This document shows, in pieces, positions 25,055 through 34,489 of a DNA stretch of 64,000 bases (positions are counted from its first letter, which is position 1; every line of letters starts with the position of its first letter). The stretch comes from Glaciimonas soli. Its GTDB lineage: Bacteria > Pseudomonadota > Gammaproteobacteria > Burkholderiales > Burkholderiaceae_D. The translations under genes and the position numbers were made by a program. The notes under the pieces are model-generated. The model was not told the DNA's origin. It ran no database searches and worked only from the letters and a program-made list of their open reading frames with translations. The stretch is taken from NCBI RefSeq assembly GCF_009497155.1, contig NZ_WINI01000008.1:62001-126000 (forward strand), in the 5' to 3' direction.

Positions 25055-25538
25055 AGGACCTCCTGATTATCAACAATTTCGCCCCAATGGCGAAAAAGTA
25101 AGGTGTTTCACTACGATATTTCTTCTTTGTTATAGGACAACTTTACAGAAATTTCTGCGATGTTACATTTTGTTGCAATTATAAAACAAACCGTCGCGAG
25201 GTCATAAGATATCTACGTTACGCCCTATGGACTGCGAAGTAATCGACAATAATTTATATAAAAAAAGCGCCCGCTTGGGCGCTCTCTCATATTTGACTAA
25301 AACATCAAAAAATTGCAGTGTCGTCGGGAATTACAGTGTCATCAGATGTGCGTCGATCTTAGGACACAAGTCAGAAGACTGACTACCAGCGAAACGCCAT
25401 TTCAAGCCAGCCATTCATCATCAAAAAAATCTAATTTGTTCAGATTAGAAGTGCCGGAAGGAGTCTTATTAGTGACAGTTCGCGCGCCTGCAAAATGCTG
25501 AACTGGCGCGCGACTTTGGTGCTGACTGGCGTTTTACA
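25055..25538. other. Intergenic region holding operon-end hairpins
   Basis: No supported gene. It contains the AT-rich upstream region of the CzcE-like gene, the terminator at 25252-25283 and a hairpin CGCGCGCC / GGCGCGCG (25491-25512) 27 bases after the nagB-II stop. The 62-codon plus-strand frame at 25313 has no ribosome site or motif. Confidence 0.5.
25252..25283 (-). terminator. Rho-independent terminator of the sialic acid operon
   Basis: On the minus strand AGCGCCC-AAGC-GGGCGCT is followed by seven T. It lies about 255 bases after the stop of the last gene of the minus-strand sialic acid operon. Confidence 0.8.
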
Positions 25539-26561
25539 TCAATGTGTTTTGGTTACCTTGGATAGATGACGCGGCGTATCCGGGTCGAATCCTCGTAAGC
25601 GGGCCAGCGCTTCAACCATAGGATAGAAACTTTGGATGGCCAGGATAGGATCCAACTCTGGCACGTCGGCGACGATCAATGTCAAGTCGCGTTCGGCCAC
25701 GTCGTCCGGTGCTGCCAGCAGCACATGAGCACCACGTGCGCGCATTTCCTGCGCGGTCGCAATCAGACTCTCCTGTGCCGGTCCGCGGGTGGCAAATATC
25801 AACATCGGGTAACCGTCATCGATTAGCGCCATTGGACCATGCTTCACTTCAGCACTGGAAAACGATTCCGCCTGAATCGCGCAGGTTTCCTTGAATTTCA
25901 ACGCCGCTTCCATCGCTACCGGATGACTCCATCCACGACCCAGGACCATGATCCTATCGGCACCGCCCAGGATTTCAAGCGCTGCGCTCCAGTCTTGCGT
26001 GGCTGCCCGTGTCAATTGTTCGGGCAATTGGGCAAGCGCCGCCAACATGCGTTCGTCGTTTGCCCAATGCGACACCAGTGCGGCACCTGCGGTCAGGCTA
26101 GTGATAAAGCTCTTTGTAGCCGCTACACTTTTTTCGGGCCCGGCGGTAAGTGGCAATACCCACTCACTGGCGGCTGCCAATGGTGATGCTGCATCATTCA
26201 CCATGGCGACGGTGGTCGCACCACCGTCACGCAGATAACGAATCGGACCAAGCAAGTCTGGACTTTGTCCCGATTGCGACACCGCCACAGCTAACACATC
26301 ATTGGCCTCAATCGGAGAGCGATAAAGTGTGATCAATGACATCGGCAGCGACGTCACTAACTTCCCTAATCGCGCCATCACCAGATAGGCAAAATAAGCC
26401 GAAGCATGATCAGAACTGCCACGAGCAATAGTGACGACCGAGCGCGGTGGCTGTGCCCGCAACTTGGCGCCAAGTTGCGCAAAATTGGATGCGTTTTCCT
26501 TGAACTGCGTGGCCACTGCCTGCGCCGCTGCGCGTGCCTCATCAAGCATGAGTGATGTCAA
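25539..26561 (-). CDS. SIS-domain glucosamine-6-phosphate deaminase (NagB-II type)
   Basis: A 340-residue protein with two SIS (sugar isomerase) domains, homologous to the isomerase half of GlmS but lacking its glutaminase domain. VVTIARGSSDHASAYFAYLV and VSQSGQSPDLL mark the first SIS; ESFSSAEVKHGPMALID the second, as in GlmS. Such stand-alone proteins (NagB-II) deaminate GlcN-6-P to fructose-6-P plus ammonia. Its start lies 20 bases inside the end of nagA, and it is the final gene of the sialic acid catabolic operon, supplying the last step. AgaS-type isomerases are the alternative. Confidence 0.85.
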   Translation of the reverse strand: MTSLMLDEARAAAQAVATQFKENASNFAQLGAKLRAQPPRSVVTIARGSSDHASAYFAYLVMARLGKLVTSLPMSLITLYRSPIEANDVLAVAVSQSGQSPDLLGPIRYLRDGGATTVAMVNDAASPLAAASEWVLPLTAGPEKSVAATKSFITSLTAGAALVSHWANDERMLAALAQLPEQLTRAATQDWSAALEILGGADRIMVLGRGWSHPVAMEAALKFKETCAIQAESFSSAEVKHGPMALIDDGYPMLIFATRGPAQESLIATAQEMRARGAHVLLAAPDDVAERDLTLIVADVPELDPILAIQSFYPMVEALARLRGFDPDTPRHLSKVTKTH

Positions 26562-27648
26562 TTGCTTCTCCTTCTATGTAGACCGATTTAAGATTTAGGT
26601 TTTTATCCATGACCACCAGGTCTGCCCAACAATCTGGTGCCAGTTGGCCGCGATTGGTAATGCCGAGAAAGCGTGCCGGGTTAGCGGAAAGGCGATTTGA
26701 CGCATCATCCACTGTCAAGCCGATGCTGACCAGATTGCGTAAAGCCTGATCCATCGTCAGCGTGCTGCCAGCCAACGTGCCGTCGGCCAATCGAACACCA
26801 CCTAAACATTTGGTGATGGTCTGGCCGCCCAACAGATAATTGCCATCTGGCATACCGGCAGCAGCAGTTGAGTCGGTGACGCAATACAAGTGAGGAATAC
26901 AGCGCAGTGCGGCGCGGATTGCGCCCGGATGTACATGCAACAGGTCAGGAATAATCTCGGCAAAGTCGGCATGCCCTAACGCAGCGCCAACCATGCCTGG
27001 CTCGCGATGATGCAACGGCGTCATCGCATTGAACAAATGTGCAAAACTGCTGGCTCCGCGATTGAGTGCTTCTACGCCCTGCTCATAACTCCCCAACGTA
27101 TGTCCCAATTGCACTCTGATACCGTCATTGACCAAATCTTCAATCAACACGGCATGGCCGGATAGCTCCGGTGCAATCGTCACAATTTTCACGGGCACGA
27201 TTTGATTGTAGCGATGCACTTCTTCGGCTACGCCGTTTTTCGCAAAATTCGGTTGGGCGCCGAGCTTACCCGGATTGATATACGGCCCCTCTAAATGAAT
27301 ACCTAACATCCGTGCACCACCAGCTGTGCGTTGCTCACGCATAGCCGCCAGGTCGTCCAACGCGCGTGTAATTTCACTACCAGGGGCTGTCATGGTAGTT
27401 GCCAAAAACGAGGTCGTCCCATGCATCGCGTGCATGCGCGCTACTTTTGCACCGGCACCATTGGCTTCCATAATATCGACGCCGCCACCGCCATGCACAT
27501 GCAAGTCGATGAATCCGGGCAGGATAAAATCTCCAGCGTTGTCATCTGGATCTGCGGATATGCCGCTAATATGTTTAATACGCTCGTCGAAAGCCAGTTC
27601 TCCATGCACCCAGCCATTCGGGGTCAGGATGTTTCCGTTAAGTTGCAT
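26542..27648 (-). CDS. nagA: N-acetylglucosamine-6-phosphate deacetylase
   Basis: A 368-residue amidohydrolase. The metal/substrate motifs are in order: FILPGFIDLHVHGGGGVD, GIHLEGPYINP with the metal-binding Glu, VQLGHTLG, SSFAHLFNAMTPLHHREPG and CVTDSTAAAGMPDG with the catalytic Asp. It removes acetate from GlcNAc-6-P, the product of NanE, giving GlcN-6-P for the NagB-II-type enzyme encoded next. It overlaps that gene by 20 bases and follows the O-acetylesterase gene by 57 bases. The first-shell HxH is present; no sign of decay. Confidence 0.95.
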   Translation of the reverse strand: MQLNGNILTPNGWVHGELAFDERIKHISGISADPDDNAGDFILPGFIDLHVHGGGGVDIMEANGAGAKVARMHAMHGTTSFLATTMTAPGSEITRALDDLAAMREQRTAGGARMLGIHLEGPYINPGKLGAQPNFAKNGVAEEVHRYNQIVPVKIVTIAPELSGHAVLIEDLVNDGIRVQLGHTLGSYEQGVEALNRGASSFAHLFNAMTPLHHREPGMVGAALGHADFAEIIPDLLHVHPGAIRAALRCIPHLYCVTDSTAAAGMPDGNYLLGGQTITKCLGGVRLADGTLAGSTLTMDQALRNLVSIGLTVDDASNRLSANPARFLGITNRGQLAPDCWADLVVMDKNLNLKSVYIEGEAIDITHA

Positions 27649-27705
27649 GATTATCTTTTTCTCTGGTCAGAATTGGTCTATGGTTTTTCAATGCAATCTC
27701 GACAG

Positions 27706-28791
27706 TCACGCCGGAATCGACGTCAGCAAAACCTCGGCAATCCGTTGCGATACGGTTCCACGGTAGGCCGCGCTGGACCAATGGATATGAATAACTTCAG
27801 GCGTTGTGGTGCGACCATCGGTCAATTCTGGCATGGCTTGATGCGAGTAATCCGGGCCATGTGGGTCGCGATAGTGCGTAAGATTTGTCTCCACCGGTTC
27901 GCCATTTTCTTGAAAGCGCAAATCCAGAAAGCGCATCTGTTCGGGCCGTTGTTGTGCCAATGTACGGTAGCCATTCATCACGGTGCAATGATCTGGATTC
28001 TGCTCATTCCACCAATGTGTCGCCAGCACATTCACCCACGGAAGCTGATGCCAGTTTCCACCGACGAATTGCGTCTTCAAATCATCCAGACTTGCTCCAA
28101 GACGATCGACCATTTCAGTAAAACTGGCTTGGTGCCAATCGGCATGCTGTCCACCGACATTGGCGTCGCTTTCGCCTTGTACCCAGACCATACCCAGTAA
28201 GCGATTGGCAGGATTGGCTTCCAAGGCAAAGCGTATACGCTGCTGCATGTCCAGATACAACGGTGCAGATGTTCCGGCCCAAGCCATTGCGCCATCTTGT
28301 TTGACGTTGGGAATATTGGGGTAGTTGTACACGGCTCGACCAACGCTGGCACCTGGCTGTGTTTTCGCATCGCATCGGGCCGGATCGCGGTAACGCCCCG
28401 GTTCACCGACGGTCATGCCGGCACCGCCGTGCGCCTGCGGCAGTAACAAGATGCCGGCATCGTCGGGCAAATAAGGTAACAAGCGCTGCGCAATATAAGT
28501 GCCTGGGCCGACGGTGCCGGAACGCCTCAAATCTTGATTGCCATGCAAATTGGCAAAGCGCAAATCCTGTACATGATCGAGTATGTGACCGGCATCCAAC
28601 CATTTGTTCCAGCGATCCTCATATGCGCCATCAGGGCGCACGCCACGGTAGCGCCCGAGTTGTTTTATTCTGGGCGACATCTGCAGATCTGCTTCCGGCG
28701 GCAGTGCTTCACCAAAGCCTTGTGCATTGGATTGCCCTGCAATCACCAACACATACCAGTGAGTGATTTCCTTTTCTGAGCGTACTTGCAT
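27706..28791 (-). CDS. Sialate O-acetylesterase-like SGNH hydrolase (NanS-type)
   Basis: A 361-residue SASA-domain esterase. The nucleophile block VLVIAGQSNAQGFGE has GQSN, a middle block GMVWVQGESDANVG holds the family WxQGExD, and the C-terminal HIHWSSAAYRG carries the catalytic Asp/His region (here HIHWSS). The start at 28791 (MQVRSEKEIT) is chosen because GAGGA lies nine bases upstream; a longer TTG frame has no site. No signal peptide is visible, so it would act in the cytoplasm or be misassigned in location. It would remove O-acetyl groups from sialic acids so that the lyase can use them. It lies between nanK and nagA. Confidence 0.75.
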   Translation of the reverse strand: MQVRSEKEITHWYVLVIAGQSNAQGFGEALPPEADLQMSPRIKQLGRYRGVRPDGAYEDRWNKWLDAGHILDHVQDLRFANLHGNQDLRRSGTVGPGTYIAQRLLPYLPDDAGILLLPQAHGGAGMTVGEPGRYRDPARCDAKTQPGASVGRAVYNYPNIPNVKQDGAMAWAGTSAPLYLDMQQRIRFALEANPANRLLGMVWVQGESDANVGGQHADWHQASFTEMVDRLGASLDDLKTQFVGGNWHQLPWVNVLATHWWNEQNPDHCTVMNGYRTLAQQRPEQMRFLDLRFQENGEPVETNLTHYRDPHGPDYSHQAMPELTDGRTTTPEVIHIHWSSAAYRGTVSQRIAEVLLTSIPA

Positions 28792-28830
28792 CACACTATA
28801 TTCCTCAAACAAAAACACCTATCAGCGGCA

Positions 28831-29715
28831 TTACGCGTCTTTCGCGTTTGCCCATTGCATGATGCCAACGAGACCTGCATCCGGTCCCAATATGGCGGCG
28901 CTAACCGGTACCTGCATCAAATTCGGAGCGCGTGCCAACGCAAGTTGAATCCGCTGCAACATACCATCAGCCAGGCCAACGCTGCCGCCGATCACAATCT
29001 CGGACAAATCAATTGTCATGTGCACATTACTGATTGCTTCGGCCACAGCCATTGCGGCATTGTTGATGATCGCTTCTGCCTTGGTATCGGTCAACGCCAG
29101 CTCGAACAGCTCGGCGCTGTTCATGGCGCGACCAAACATGGCACTGGCCTGCCGTCCTAGCGCAGTACCGGATGCGATTTTTTCCAGACAGGAATGCCGG
29201 CCACAACCGCAGCCCAGGTCGCCATCAGTCGGCTGGCGCGAAACGGTTGCATGACCAACGTGGCCAGCCAGTCCATGTGGGCCGATACGCAATTTCCGGT
29301 CCAATACCAATCCACCGCCAACACCTGTGGAGAGTGTGATGAACAATAAATTGTCAGGAGAGTTCTCTGATGCAGATTGACGGACTTGATATTCGCCCCA
29401 AGCCGCAGCCTGACCGTCATTCATCAAAATCAGCGGACACGCAAAGCGTTCAGCAAGACGCTCGGCTAGCGGAAAGCCATCCCAAAAGGCAATGATGTTC
29501 TGATTGACCGAATGCACTTTGCCATCATTGATAAACCCGGTTGCCGCCACTGCCACCTGTTGTGGCGCCGGCCATCCCAGCACCAGTTGGGCAATGGCTG
29601 CCATAAAACCAATTGGGTCCGGCGCCATTGGCTGTTGGCGGCGTTCGAGAACTTTTCCGTTCTCTACCCATGCGGCGGCAATTTTGGTTCCGCCGATATC
29701 GATTGCGATCAGCAT
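28831..29715 (-). CDS. nanK: N-acetylmannosamine kinase (ROK family)
   Basis: A 294-residue ROK kinase. The ATP-phosphate loop is AIDIGGTKIAAAWV, the catalytic Asp in ILMNDGQAAAWGEY, LSTGVGGGLVLD follows, and the ROK zinc site is GHVGHATV ... LGCGCGRHSCLEKIASG with three Cys. It phosphorylates ManNAc produced by the lyase to ManNAc-6-P. Six bases separate it from nanE, and its operon position among sialic acid genes supports ManNAc over glucose as substrate. The sequence is complete. Confidence 0.92.
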   Translation of the reverse strand: MLIAIDIGGTKIAAAWVENGKVLERRQQPMAPDPIGFMAAIAQLVLGWPAPQQVAVAATGFINDGKVHSVNQNIIAFWDGFPLAERLAERFACPLILMNDGQAAAWGEYQVRQSASENSPDNLLFITLSTGVGGGLVLDRKLRIGPHGLAGHVGHATVSRQPTDGDLGCGCGRHSCLEKIASGTALGRQASAMFGRAMNSAELFELALTDTKAEAIINNAAMAVAEAISNVHMTIDLSEIVIGGSVGLADGMLQRIQLALARAPNLMQVPVSAAILGPDAGLVGIMQWANAKDA

Positions 29716-29720
29716 GCCAA

Positions 29721-30404
29721 TTAATCCCGGATCACGGCTTGATTCATCGATTCAATAAACCATAGCGTAATGTGTTCGATACGGGTAATTGCCGATCCGA
29801 CCGTCACGGAAAATGCGCCATGACGCAATGCATCGGCGGCTTCTGCCGCAGTGCGAATACGACCTTCTGCCACCACCTTTGCACCAGAAGCCGATAAGCT
29901 GCGCACCAGCGCCAGATTGGGCACATCCGCAGGCTGATCGGCCGTTTCATCGGTGTAGCCAGAAAGCGTGGTGCCGATCAAATCGCAACCCAGTGCCAGT
30001 GCCGCCAAACCATCAGCTTCAGTCGAGCAATCGGCCATGGCCAAGCGCCCTGCTTTGTGTACGGCTTGCAGCAAGCTCGCCACACTGGCAGGGCGAGTGC
30101 GGTCGGTGCCGTCGAAAGCAATGATCGCCGCACCAGCATGTATCAAATCTTCTACGTCTTGCAGATAAGGCGTAATACGTACCGGGCTATCGGCCAAATC
30201 ACGCTTCACAATGCCGATGACAGGTACTTTGACGGCGGCAACGACAGCACGCACATTGTCGGCCCCTTCGATACGCAAACCACCTGCTCCAGCCGCGACT
30301 GCCGCACAGGCCATGGCAACGATGATGTCCTGCCTATCCATTGGACTATCCGGCACAGGCTGGCACGATACGACGAGTTGATTTTTAAGTTGTTCGATAT
30401 TCAT
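29721..30404 (-). CDS. nanE: N-acetylmannosamine-6-phosphate 2-epimerase
   Basis: A 227-residue TIM-barrel enzyme. [15 protein letters not shown] is the N-terminal NanE signature with a substrate-binding Arg/Gln region; [19 protein letters not shown] carries the catalytic Lys; [39 protein letters not shown] and [17 protein letters not shown] complete the barrel. It converts ManNAc-6-P to GlcNAc-6-P. It leads the catabolic part of the operon (nanE-nanK-nanS-like-nagA-nagB-II) and is separated from the transporter genes by a hairpin. Confidence 0.94.
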   Translation of the reverse strand: MNIEQLKNQLVVSCQPVPDSPMDRQDIIVAMACAAVAAGAGGLRIEGADNVRAVVAAVKVPVIGIVKRDLADSPVRITPYLQDVEDLIHAGAAIIAFDGTDRTRPASVASLLQAVHKAGRLAMADCSTEADGLAALALGCDLIGTTLSGYTDETADQPADVPNLALVRSLSASGAKVVAEGRIRTAAEAADALRHGAFSVTVGSAITRIEHITLWFIESMNQAVIRD

Positions 30405-30439
30405 ATGAGATAAATACTAAAGTAGGCAGTAAGGCTGAA

Positions 30440-30470
30440 AATGATCGGCATGACTATCAAGCCGATCATT
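30440..30470 (-). terminator. Intra-operon hairpin between transporter and catabolic genes
   Basis: AATGATCGGC and GCCGATCATT form a perfect 10-bp stem with an 11-base loop; TTTTC follows on the minus strand. It may be a leaky terminator or RNA processing point. Confidence 0.5.
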
Positions 30471-30486
30471 AAAGATTAGTCAGTGT

Positions 30487-31491
30487 TTAAACGACAGCTT
30501 GTGCTTCGTGCAGCAGGCAAGCGACATTGTGCTGCGGGCCAAGCGGATACAAACGCGGAATTACTTCGCTGCATCTGGCAACAGCGCGTGGACAACGTGT
30601 GTGGAATACGCAACCGCCAGGCGGATTCAATGGACTTGGAATCTCGCCATGCAAAGGTTCTTCGTCAGAAAAACCCCGATCAGGATCAGCAATCGGCGAG
30701 CTTTGCCACAGCGCCTGCGTGTAAGGATGCTTACCGCCTTGGGCAATAACGTCGCGCGGCGCATATTCCATCAAACGCCCCAGATACAGCACCAGCACCC
30801 GATCACACATCGTTTGCACCATAGGCAAATCGTGCGAGATAAAAATAATAGATAAGTTGAATTCTTTTTGGAGATCCAGCAGCAGATTGATAATCTGCGC
30901 CTTCACCGAAGCATCCAACGCAGCTACAGCCTCGTCGGCAATGATTACCTTGGGTTTTAGTGCCAATGCACGAGCAATCACGACGCGTTGTTTTTGTCCG
31001 CCCGACAATTCATGCGGGTAACGATGCAACACGCTGGCTGGCAAACCGACGACATTTAACAGCCGTAAAATTTCCTGATGCTGATCTTGCTTGCTTCCCC
31101 GTTTATGCAGGATAAAGGGCTCGCGTAAACTTTGTTCTATCGTCAGACGGCTATTCAGGCTGGCATTCGGGTCCTGAAACACCATTTGCAGATCGCAACG
31201 CAATTGCTTGAGATCATTGCCGCGATAGTCGCTCAGTAATTTCCCTTGATATCTGATGGCACCGCTGGTGGGTTTCAACAGACTCATGCCTAATTTGCCC
31301 AGGGTCGATTTACCACTGCCGGATTCACCAACGATGCCAAGAATTTCACCCGGTTGCAGTGCGAAGGAAACATCCTGCACAGCATGCAACGAGCGCGTTT
31401 TCCCAAACATGCCTGATTTGGTATCAAATTTGATACCCACATTTTCAAAAGACAGAATACTTTCCGCCGTTTGCTGAAGACTCAGGCTCAT
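30487..31491 (-). CDS. Oligopeptide/dipeptide-type ABC transporter ATPase (DppF/OppF-like)
   Basis: A 334-residue ATPase. ATG at 31491 overlaps the stop of the DppD-like gene (ATGA) and is preferred over a longer frame. Walker A is GESGSGKST, the signature HELSGGQKQR, Walker B VIIADEAVAALD, and the C-terminal oligopeptide_HTH-type tail with Cys-rich PPGGCVFHTRCPRAVARC ends the protein. It pairs with the DppD-like ATPase to drive the two permeases. In a sialic acid operon the most likely substrate is Neu5Ac, as in the SatABCD transporter of Haemophilus ducreyi, which is also a peptide-type ABC system. Confidence 0.9.
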   Translation of the reverse strand: MSLSLQQTAESILSFENVGIKFDTKSGMFGKTRSLHAVQDVSFALQPGEILGIVGESGSGKSTLGKLGMSLLKPTSGAIRYQGKLLSDYRGNDLKQLRCDLQMVFQDPNASLNSRLTIEQSLREPFILHKRGSKQDQHQEILRLLNVVGLPASVLHRYPHELSGGQKQRVVIARALALKPKVIIADEAVAALDASVKAQIINLLLDLQKEFNLSIIFISHDLPMVQTMCDRVLVLYLGRLMEYAPRDVIAQGGKHPYTQALWQSSPIADPDRGFSDEEPLHGEIPSPLNPPGGCVFHTRCPRAVARCSEVIPRLYPLGPQHNVACLLHEAQAVV

Positions 31492-32480
31492 GATTGATCC
31501 CCGAAATGACAACGGACCAGTTGCGTGCCTATGCTCAACAGAGGTGGAGTCGTTGTTTTGCAAATGTCGCTCGCCTGATTGCAGCGGTTCGCAAACCGGC
31601 AGCCAACCAGCTCGCCAATTACCGGTTCCACCTGTCCCGGAATACCGTACAGACGGCCACTCACCTGAGGATTCGGAATCGATGCCAGCAATCCTTTGGT
31701 ATACGGATGACGCGGATGCTTGAACAAGGTACGCGTATCTGCCTGTTCCACCATCTGACCGCCGTACATAACCGCAACGCGATCGGCAATCTGGGCAACC
31801 ACACCCATATCATGCGTAATGAACAAAACGCCCATACCGGATTCGCGCTGTAACTTGCGGATCAAACGCAATATCTGCGCCTGGATAGTGACGTCCAGTG
31901 CGGTGGTCGGTTCGTCGGCAATCAGTACCGATGGATTGCAAGCCAGCGCAATCGCAATCATCACGCGCTGACGCATGCCACCGGAAATTTGATGCGGATA
32001 CTGTTGGGCACGCACTTCCGGATCAGAGATCCCGACCAGCGCCAGCAGCGACAGCGCCCGCTCTTCCGCCTGTCCCTTTGAACAAAGACCATGGACCACC
32101 ATGGCTTCAGCAATCTGACTGCCGATCCGATGCAACGGATTCAGTGATGTCATCGGCTCCTGAAATATCATTGCCAGTCGATTTCCACGCACACTTTGCA
32201 TTTCGTCGATAGGCAGCGACAACAGATCTACCGGACTATCTTTCTCATCCTTGAGCCAGACATTTCCGGCGATGTTGACCTGCCCACCCAGCAAACGCAT
32301 CAAAGAAAATGACGTAACGGACTTGCCGCATCCGGACTCGCCGACGATTGCCAGCGTTTCACCGCGCCGCAGTTGAAAATTCAGGTCATTAACCGCCTTC
32401 ACCACACCGCCTGGTGTTTGAAAGGTAGTCGTCAGTCCTTTTACATCAAGGATTACATCGGAACCAAGCATCTGTCTCAC
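31488..32480 (-). CDS. Oligopeptide/dipeptide-type ABC transporter ATPase (DppD/OppD-like)
   Basis: A 330-residue ATPase. Walker A GESGCGKS, signature [10 protein letters not shown], Walker [13 protein letters not shown], and the Cys-containing C-terminal segment ([16 protein letters not shown]) mark the DppD group. It follows the lyase gene after a 144-base structured spacer and overlaps the DppF-like gene by four bases. With the SBP and two permeases it makes a full five-part importer, predicted to be for sialic acid from context. Confidence 0.9.
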   Translation of the reverse strand: MRQMLGSDVILDVKGLTTTFQTPGGVVKAVNDLNFQLRRGETLAIVGESGCGKSVTSFSLMRLLGGQVNIAGNVWLKDEKDSPVDLLSLPIDEMQSVRGNRLAMIFQEPMTSLNPLHRIGSQIAEAMVVHGLCSKGQAEERALSLLALVGISDPEVRAQQYPHQISGGMRQRVMIAIALACNPSVLIADEPTTALDVTIQAQILRLIRKLQRESGMGVLFITHDMGVVAQIADRVAVMYGGQMVEQADTRTLFKHPRHPYTKGLLASIPNPQVSGRLYGIPGQVEPVIGELVGCRFANRCNQASDICKTTTPPLLSIGTQLVRCHFGDQS

Positions 32481-32493
32481 CTATACCTAATAC

Positions 32494-32594
32494 CGTCCAG
32501 TTAGCGTGTATGTGCAACTCTCGGCGCTGCATCGCAAAAGCTGAAGCCGCGTCTTTACGGGCGACTCAGCATGATTTTTCTTCTTAACTGGACG
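32494..32594 (-). other. Structured spacer between lyase and ATPase genes
   Basis: CGTCCAGTTA (32494-32503) and its complement TAACTGGACG (32585-32594) enclose 81 bases, inside which GCTGAGTCGC / GCGGCTTCAGC can pair on the minus strand. The spacer is the longest gap between the permease and ATPase genes of the operon. It may stabilise or process the mRNA; no ORF is present. Confidence 0.5.
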
Positions 32595-32624
32595 AAGCTT
32601 ACTTATACGCTGCTTCTACTGTGC

Positions 32625-33545
32625 TTATAGCAGGCCTGTGCTTGTCAGTATCGAACGGATTTTCTCAACCGCAGCATCAGGCAACACCTTATTCGGGCGG
32701 CTCATGTGACGGTTTTCAATCAAGCCCATCAAATACATCGCTGTTTTAAATCCACCTACGCCGGATGCATTCGGGCTGGTGTGTGGAACGCCTTGGAACA
32801 CGATCTCGAACAGTTCGATCAGACGGAGTTGTTCGGCGCGCGCCGCGTTCCAGTCACCTGCCTTGGCCGCGTTATACAAGCGCACATAGCCGGCTGGATC
32901 GACGTTACCTAAACCAGGCACGTTGCCATGCGCTCCGCCCAACATCGCGTAATCAACCAACGTTTCCGAACCAGTCAAAATTGCGAAATCCGGATGCGCT
33001 GCGAAATCACGCATCAACATCCGCATATTACCTTCATCGCCACTGCTGTCTTTCAACGCGCAGATGATCTTGCGATCGTACAATTCGCGGACCGTTTCAC
33101 GCGCCAACTTCAACTGCACACAAACCGGAATGTCGTATGCAACGATAGGCAGATCAACCGCATCTTTAATGTAAGAGAAGTGATCGATAGTTTCAGCCTG
33201 GCTGGTGCGAGTATAGAACTGTGATGTCACCACCAAGCCATCGACGCCCATCTCTTTGGCTTGACGTGCGTAAGCGATAGTGCGATCTGTAGTCGGGTCG
33301 ATAACGCCGGCCACCAGCGGCACACGGCCACCAGCTTCTTGAACGGCGACTTCCATCACGTCGGCGCGTTGCTGCGCGTTCAGGAAAACCACTTCACTGG
33401 TAGAGCCCAGCAAAAACAGACCATGCACGCCGCCATCCAACAGATGCTTGATGACCCGGCGCAAGCTAGGTTTATCAACTTTGTAATCATGCGTCAGTGG
33501 TGTGACGACTGGCGGGACAATACCGTGTAAATTCAACGTAGACAT
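32625..33545 (-). CDS. DapA/NanA-family aldolase, probable N-acetylneuraminate lyase
   Basis: A 306-residue class I aldolase. The ATGA overlap would start at 33554, but AAGGA is placed correctly (nine bases) for ATG at 33545 (MSTLNLHGIVPP), which is used here. The Schiff-base Lys is in IICALKDSSGDEGN (about residue 165), the Tyr in IVAYDIP (about residue 137). The substrate loop reads GSTSEVVFL in place of the usual G(S/T)TGE. Within an operon that otherwise has everything for sialic acid, it is the only candidate for splitting Neu5Ac to ManNAc plus pyruvate. Sequence alone fits a general DHDPS-family member; the NanA role is inferred from context. Confidence 0.75.
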   Translation of the reverse strand: MSTLNLHGIVPPVVTPLTHDYKVDKPSLRRVIKHLLDGGVHGLFLLGSTSEVVFLNAQQRADVMEVAVQEAGGRVPLVAGVIDPTTDRTIAYARQAKEMGVDGLVVTSQFYTRTSQAETIDHFSYIKDAVDLPIVAYDIPVCVQLKLARETVRELYDRKIICALKDSSGDEGNMRMLMRDFAAHPDFAILTGSETLVDYAMLGGAHGNVPGLGNVDPAGYVRLYNAAKAGDWNAARAEQLRLIELFEIVFQGVPHTSPNASGVGGFKTAMYLMGLIENRHMSRPNKVLPDAAVEKIRSILTSTGLL

Positions 33546-33550
33546 CGTGT

Positions 33551-34408
33551 TCATTCCTTAATAGTTTTAGGGTCAAAAGCTTGGCGTAACCCATCGCCAA
33601 TAAAATTTGCAGAAAGTGCGGTAATCACAATCAGTACCCCTGACGGTAACCAGATCCAGGGGTATTGCTGAAGAATGGAAGCTTCACGAGCAATACTTAA
33701 CAGGCTGCCCCAACTTGCATCGGGAAGCTGCACGCCAAGACCGAGAAAGCTCAAGCCGGCCTCAGCCATAATTGCGCTGACAAACCCAAGGGACGAAAAC
33801 ACCACCAATACATCCGTCGTATTTGGCAGGCAGTGTTTGAACAAAATATAAGCGTGTCCGGCACCCAGAGTTTTTGCTGCAGCGACAAATTCCATTTCAC
33901 GCACACTCAATATGCGTGCCCGTACCAGGCGACATACCAGAGGCCAGGAGAGCAAGCCGATGATCAGGACTGTCTTGCCTGTGCCAGGCCCAATCACCGC
34001 GGACAGCGTCATCAATACAATAATGGCGGGAAAAGTCATCACCACATCGACAAAGCGCATGATCAAGTTATCCAGCCATCCTCCGAAATAACCCGCCACG
34101 CCGCCCAACACCGTACCGATCAGCAGCGCCAGCGCCACACTGCATGCGCCGACCAGTATCGATATCTGACCTGCCGCCATAGTGCGGGCCAACATATCTC
34201 TTCCGGTCTGGTCGGTCCCCAGCCAGTGTGTCTGGGAAGGCGCCTGCAGTGCTGAGCTCAAGTCGATCGCATTTGGATCAAACTTAAATAGCCAGCTAGA
34301 AAAAAGGCAGACCAGGGTGACCAGCAAAAAAGTGCATAGGCCATACATTGCGATCTTGTTGGCCTTGAATTTCTGCCATTTTCCAGCTCTGGATTTTTGA
34401 CTACTCAT
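33551..34408 (-). CDS. ABC transporter permease (DppC-like)
   Basis: A 285-residue inner-membrane permease with about six helices. The start at 34408 (MSSQKSRAGKWQKFKANKIAMYG) gives the normal cytoplasmic N-terminus. It has the DppC signature: FDPNAIDLSSALQAPSQTHWLGTDQTGRDMLAR, then the EAA-type loop VAAAKTLGAGHAYILFKHCLPNT. It forms the translocation pore with the DppB-like protein, and its stop overlaps the lyase gene region (ATGA), indicating coupled expression. Confidence 0.9.
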   Translation of the reverse strand: MSSQKSRAGKWQKFKANKIAMYGLCTFLLVTLVCLFSSWLFKFDPNAIDLSSALQAPSQTHWLGTDQTGRDMLARTMAAGQISILVGACSVALALLIGTVLGGVAGYFGGWLDNLIMRFVDVVMTFPAIIVLMTLSAVIGPGTGKTVLIIGLLSWPLVCRLVRARILSVREMEFVAAAKTLGAGHAYILFKHCLPNTTDVLVVFSSLGFVSAIMAEAGLSFLGLGVQLPDASWGSLLSIAREASILQQYPWIWLPSGVLIVITALSANFIGDGLRQAFDPKTIKE

Positions 34409-34489
34409 AACATCACTCTTGAATAAATACCTTAAAGGACAATTCAGACAAAGCCGCACCTCATCCGACGCACGCATACGCACCGCTCA

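Noticed and set aside
25313-25501. 62-codon plus-strand ORF
   Set aside because: No ribosome site or motif; lies between operon-end hairpins.
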